A DNA stretch of 9,937 nt from Campylobacterota bacterium (GTDB lineage: Bacteria > Campylobacterota > Campylobacteria > Campylobacterales > Sulfurovaceae): the NCBI GenBank assembly GCA_030595845.1, contig JAUVCL010000070.1, positions 1 to 9,937 on the forward strand, given 5' to 3'. Each line of letters starts with the position of its first letter. Position 1 is the stretch's first letter. The notes beneath the pieces were generated by a model. The model did no database searches. It was not told the origin of the DNA and saw only the letters and a list, made by a program, of their open reading frames with translations. Positions 8,294-9,937 of this stretch are shown here, in pieces. The translations under genes were made by a program, and so were the position numbers.

Positions 8294-8326
8294 ATGATAA
8301 CACTAGAGGTGTGGATTGGGTGTGGA
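8294..8326 (-). promoter_or_regulatory. Promoter and tandem operator boxes of the fadE operon
   Basis: On the minus strand, a TG-extended -10 (TGT-TATCAT, 8302-8294) would start transcription near 8287, about 24 nt before the ATG. The expected -35 position (about 8322-8317) reads CACCCA and does not resemble TTGACA. Two perfect 8-bp boxes, GGTGTGGA on the plus strand at 8308-8315 and 8319-8326, lie 11 bp apart (one helical turn) over the -35 region. This layout suggests control by a DNA-binding protein: an activator replacing the -35, or a repressor covering it. The identity of the regulator is unknown. Confidence 0.5.
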
Positions 8327-8369
8327 GTTTTATTACCGTAGTCAGAATATTTTTTATCGATATCAAGAC

Positions 8370-8550
8370 ATTTTTGCTAGTTTAATAGCTCCAGCTACTA
8401 AACTTATTATCAGACTTTAGATCTTTATAATCTTCTTTCTTCTAGAAATATCATTTTTAGTATAGTATTTTTTATACTATGAGTTTGGTTTTATTGCTTG
8501 TATTATGATAGGAGTTCAACAGCTGGAGCTTTTGAACGAGCAAAAAATTT
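8370..8550. repeat. Imperfect terminal inverted repeat element (MITE-like)
   Basis: The left end (about 8370-8412) and the reverse complement of the right end (about 8502-8550) align over about 40 columns at roughly 75-80 percent identity by eye, sharing ATTTTT(T)GCT, GTTyAA, AGCTCCAGCT and AACT..TATCA. Each end contains a 24-bp near-palindrome, 8380-8403 and 8514-8537, with arms GTTTA/TAAAC and GTTCAA/TTGAAC around AGCT-N2-AGCT. The middle carries a further hairpin, ATAGTAT-T5-ATACTAT (8462-8480). No protein is encoded and no clear target duplication is seen. It could be a decayed miniature transposable element or a large regulatory/ncRNA fold. Confidence 0.5.
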
Positions 8551-8621
8551 GCTGCAGGAAACGCTCATGAAATTGAAGAATTTCCCACATAATATTAAGG
8601 GTTAAAACTAAATCTTAAATC

Positions 8622-8813
8622 ATGCATTATCCTACACGAGAAACTCTTCATAAATTTCATAACAAAAAAACATGTCAATATGCCATATTTTTATCTCATC
8701 TACAAAGACCGAGTTATAATGTACTGTACCCTTTTAGGTAATGGGGTAGTGTTCACTTTTTGTTCTATTTAGGGTTTGGGCTTGGCATTTATATGTGGGT
8801 GGTAAAAATCTAG
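8622..8813 (+). pseudogene. Small membrane protein frame interrupted by one in-frame TAA
   Basis: From ATG 8622 the frame reads MHYPTRETLHKFHNKKTCQY and on to SYNVLYPFR (39 residues), then TAA at 8739-8741, then in the same frame WGSVHFLFYLGFGLGIYMWV and VKI before TAG at 8811-8813. The part behind the stop is a plausible transmembrane helix flanked by Trp and Lys, and the two halves join into a sensible 63-residue protein: a polar, basic N-terminus plus a C-terminal membrane anchor. The TAA is one substitution from GAA, CAA or AAA, so a nonsense mutation is the simplest reading; read-through or a sequence error are alternatives. There is no strong ribosome binding site (AAGGG lies about 20 nt upstream). 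I do not recognise the family. The downstream 34-residue ORF follows after 15 nt and may be its partner. Confidence 0.42.
8715..8720 (+). promoter_or_regulatory. Perfect TATAAT -10 box ahead of the 34-residue ORF
   Basis: A consensus -10 hexamer lies within the broken small frame. No clear -35 stands 16-18 nt upstream (the sequence there is TTATCT-like). If active it would start a transcript near 8727 that carries the 8829 ORF and ends at the 8945 hairpin. It may also simply be coding sequence (SYNVLYP). Confidence 0.3.
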
Positions 8814-8828
8814 AGCAAAGGGTATATG

Positions 8829-8933
8829 ATGGAGACATGGTTTTCAGCATTCGCTTTAATTCTTGGAGTAATAAAAGTTACGATTATGTGGCTTAATTAT
8901 AAAGAGAATAAAAAGACAAAGAACACAGATTGA
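8829..8933 (+). CDS. Putative 34-residue single-pass membrane protein
   Basis: METWFSAFALILGVIKVTIM continues with WLNYKENKKTKNTD and a TGA stop. The layout is that of many bacterial small membrane proteins: a short acidic/aromatic N-terminus, one hydrophobic helix (about residues 4-23) and a highly basic polar tail. AAGGG lies 6 nt upstream of ATG 8829; an in-frame ATG at 8826 is also present but too close to that site. A perfect 10-bp hairpin begins 13 nt behind the stop codon, which would give the ORF a neat transcript end. It follows the broken small-membrane-protein frame by 15 nt. I do not recognise a family; by length alone it could be a chance ORF, but the ribosome site, membrane helix and hairpin together make it more likely real than not. 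Confidence 0.5.
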   Translation: METWFSAFALILGVIKVTIMWLNYKENKKTKNTD

Positions 8934-8944
8934 GAAATCTCACA

Positions 8945-8974
8945 AGGTATGAAGAACTAGCATTCTTCATACTT
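8945..8974 (+). terminator. Strong hairpin, likely transcript end behind the 34-residue ORF
   Basis: GTATGAAGAA (8947-8956) and TTCTTCATAC (8963-8972) form a perfect 10-bp stem with loop CTAGCA, extended by a G-T and an A-T pair. It starts just behind the ORF stop at 8933. The following sequence (TTCTGTGT, then CCCTTTCC) is only moderately T-rich, so it may be an inefficient terminator or an RNA-stabilising 3' hairpin. Confidence 0.5.
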
Positions 8975-9047
8975 CTGTGTACCCTTTCCATCATTCTACA
9001 TTAATAAACTTTAAAGAATTATAAAACCTCTCGATAGATGCCTAAAC

Positions 9048-9099
9048 AACTCTATTTTATTCACTTTCATCTAGCAATTCAATAGAGTTTTGATTTTCT
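9048..9099 (+). terminator. Long-loop hairpin followed by a T-rich run
   Basis: AACTCTATT (9048-9056) and AATAGAGTT (9081-9089) form a perfect 9-bp stem around a 24-nt loop, followed by TTGATTTTCTC. It could be a second terminator for plus-strand transcripts from the small ORFs, but the large loop makes this doubtful. Confidence 0.27.
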
Positions 9100-9101
9100 C
9101 G

Positions 9102-9147
9102 TTACACCTTTGTAAGGTGTAATGCATATATGAAATTCGTATAAAAT
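9102..9147 (+). promoter_or_regulatory. 21-bp perfect palindrome upstream of a -10-like box: candidate operator/promoter
   Basis: TTACACCTT (9102-9110) and AAGGTGTAA (9114-9122) are exact inverted copies around TGT. Seventeen nt downstream stands TATAAAAT (9140-9147), so the right arm would overlap the -35 position of a plus-strand promoter reading toward the gene at 9317. There is no T-tract on either side, which argues against a terminator and for a protein-binding site. The bound regulator is not identifiable from the sequence. Confidence 0.35.
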
Positions 9148-9189
9148 AAACTTCAAAGTAATCGTCACAAGTATAAAAAGTTAAGGTCT

Positions 9190-9285
9190 CATGCTGTACC
9201 TTCTAGATTTATCTATTGTTTAATACTAACACTTAAGCTGTGGAGTTTTAATTTTCATAGCAATAATTTCATATCAATAAGATAT
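9190..9285 (-). repeat. Degenerate second copy of the fadE promoter, RBS and start codon
   Basis: This aligns with 8261-8366. On the minus strand both copies have, in order: a TGATAT-type stretch, AAAAC, TCCACA, an extended -10 (TGTTATCAT in the fadE copy, TGTTAGTAT here), TAAACAATA, a Shine-Dalgarno (GGAGGT versus GAAGGT) and ATG. Spacings are identical: 31 nt from the -10 edge to the ATG, 6 from the Shine-Dalgarno edge to the ATG, 11 from the -10 to the TCCACA box. This copy lacks one of the two tandem boxes (an 11-nt difference), and its frame stops after three codons (ATG AGA CCT TAA). It looks like a fossil or orphan promoter-leader. Confidence 0.5.
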
Positions 9286-9316
9286 TATTACAAAAAATAT
9301 ACTTAAATGGAATAAA

Positions 9317-9700
9317 ATGAAACACGTAACAGTTATGGGAAAATACCCGGTTAATGAGTTAATCATTCAAAAAAATGAGATCAAATATACAACGGTAAAT
9401 GAGATATTGAATGAGTTAAAAGAAAAAATTAATGCGCATCCTGTGGCTACTTACATTAGTATTTTTGATCACTATACACATACAAAAAGCTTAGCTGAGG
9501 GTGAGATAAATGAAGAAATTCTAGATGCGAAAAATATCATTTTTTGTTTTGGAAAGCAGTTACCTAATGCCTCTATGTTGGCTTTACGACCACGTTCTAT
9601 AGGTGTGCTTGAATATAAAGATACTTTTGTAGTAAGTTTTATGGATGCCCCAAATCCACAAGCACAGGAAGCAATGGTTAGTTGGGTGAAAAGTATTTAA
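9317..9700 (+). CDS. Conserved hypothetical protein, 127 residues (possibly DUF6858)
   Basis: Soluble protein without signal peptide or membrane segment. The most family-like stretches are ISIFDHYTHTKSLAEGEI, ILDAKNIIFCFGKQLPNASM and LALRPRSIGVLEYKDTFVVS. I recall similar proteins of about 125 residues in Sulfurimonas/Sulfurovum-type bacteria, and the name DUF6858 comes to mind, but I cannot confirm it. No enzymatic function is known to me. One cysteine (in FCFG) and several histidines around FDHYTHT are visible, but no recognisable metal or cofactor motif. ATG 9317 has a weak GGA 6 nt upstream. A possible -10 (TATTAT, 9283-9288) and the palindrome-linked box at 9140 lie upstream. It appears monocistronic and converges with the aldehyde dehydrogenase, with 31 nt between stop codons. 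Confidence 0.82.
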   Translation: MKHVTVMGKYPVNELIIQKNEIKYTTVNEILNELKEKINAHPVATYISIFDHYTHTKSLAEGEINEEILDAKNIIFCFGKQLPNASMLALRPRSIGVLEYKDTFVVSFMDAPNPQAQEAMVSWVKSI

Positions 9701-9731
9701 TTCCTTTGCTTTTTTCAATAATGAAAGCTAT

Positions 9732-9937
9732 CTATAAGACCGAAGACTTGATCACCATTAATTTTTCTTTACTCATCTCTTCCATTGAATAAGAAATACC
9801 ACCCAACCCTAGACCAGAGGCTTTGGCCCCGCCAAAAGGCATCCAGTCAACCCTAAATGCCGTATGGTCATTCACCATGACAGCAGTGCCGTTGAGACGT
9901 TTAACTGCCAGTAAGGCTGTATCAATATTTTTAGTAA
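9732..9937 (-). CDS. Aldehyde dehydrogenase, C-terminal fragment (N-terminus beyond window)
   Basis: The last 67 residues of an NAD(P)-dependent aldehyde dehydrogenase are visible, running from TKNIDTALLAVKRLNGTAVM through VNDHTAFRVDWMPFGGAKAS and GLGLGGISYSMEEMSKEK to the stop TAG at 9732-9734. The VND and MPFGGxKxSGLG motifs are the conserved C-terminal superfamily signatures, and FRVD before MPFGG is typical of the lactaldehyde/glyceraldehyde-type branch. The catalytic Cys and Glu lie outside the window, so substrate and cofactor cannot be assigned. The gene reads toward 9317-9700 and ends normally, with no sign of truncation other than the window edge. Confidence 0.9.
   Translation of the reverse strand, partial: TKNIDTALLAVKRLNGTAVMVNDHTAFRVDWMPFGGAKASGLGLGGISYSMEEMSKEKLMVIKSSVL

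Larger units (their letters stand above)
8264..9316. other. About 1 kb intergenic region without a long gene
   Basis: No frame above about 65 codons that looks coding is found on either strand. The stretch contains the fadE promoter, an inverted-repeat element (8370-8550), a broken small-membrane-protein frame (8622-8813), a 34-residue ORF (8829-8933) with a hairpin behind it, two more hairpins (9048-9089 and 9102-9122) and a degenerate second copy of the fadE promoter/leader (about 9190-9285). The amount of structure and decay suggests a site of past rearrangement. Confidence 0.7.

Noticed and set aside
8092..8385. 97-codon plus-strand frame overlapping the fadE start
   Set aside because: Its Gln/Arg-rich translation arises from the opposite strand of the hydrophobic FadE N-terminus, and it runs through the fadE promoter.
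8380..8537. Palindrome ends resembling integron attC core sites (GTT...AAC)
   Set aside because: The sequences do not meet GTTRRRY/RYYYAAC (GTTTAAT and GTTCAAC have pyrimidines at the fourth position), and no integrase or gene cassette is present.
8505..8570. 21-codon frame starting MIGVQQLELLNEQK
   Set aside because: It is made largely of the inverted-repeat element's right end, has no good ribosome site, and is too short to support.
8725..8987. 10-bp direct repeat TGTACCCTTT (8725-8734 and 8978-8987)
   Set aside because: It is a short match without shared flanks and is likely coincidence.
9713..9726. TTTCA/ATAA/TGAAA hairpin between the 127-residue gene and the aldehyde dehydrogenase
   Set aside because: The stem is only 5 bp and AT-rich, with no T-tract on either strand, so it cannot be supported as a terminator.

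Overview
The window looks like chromosomal DNA of an AT-rich free-living bacterium, most probably a Campylobacterota member of the Sulfurovum/Sulfurimonas kind. This rests on base composition, on promoters with a good (often TG-extended) -10 box but a poor -35, and on my recollection of similar small proteins in that group. It is an inference; no rRNA or other marker gene is present. I see no phage genes, transposase, CRISPR array, tRNA or rRNA.

Left part (1-2784): a stomatin-like slipin, cut by the window edge, lies 3 nt downstream of a long-form NfeD membrane protease, both on the minus strand. Together they form the classic NfeD/slipin pair. A divergent intergenic region separates them from a plus-strand glycerophosphodiester phosphodiesterase.

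Middle part (2825-8263): three minus-strand genes. The first in transcription order is a FadE-type membrane-anchored acyl-CoA dehydrogenase. Two nucleotides after it comes a 707-residue fusion of a PlsC-like acyltransferase and an alpha/beta hydrolase. After a 121-nt gap comes a tandem-domain universal stress protein. The first two are clearly a translationally linked fatty-acid/lipid module. The promoter in front of the dehydrogenase carries two identical GGTGTGGA boxes exactly 11 bp apart.

Right part (8264-9316): about 1 kb with no long gene, but it is not empty. It holds a diverged second copy (about 9190-9285) of the dehydrogenase promoter, ribosome binding site and start codon, with no gene behind it. 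It also holds a roughly 180-bp element with imperfect inverted ends (8370-8550), a 63-codon small-membrane-protein frame broken by one in-frame TAA, a 34-residue membrane ORF followed by a strong hairpin, and two further hairpins/palindromes. Then come a 127-residue conserved hypothetical protein (plus strand) and the C-terminus of an aldehyde dehydrogenase (minus strand, cut by the right edge).

Most genes are ordinary housekeeping or lipid-metabolism genes. The best leads for something undescribed are the 8.3-9.3 kb intergenic region and the acyltransferase-hydrolase fusion with its altered HX4E motif.
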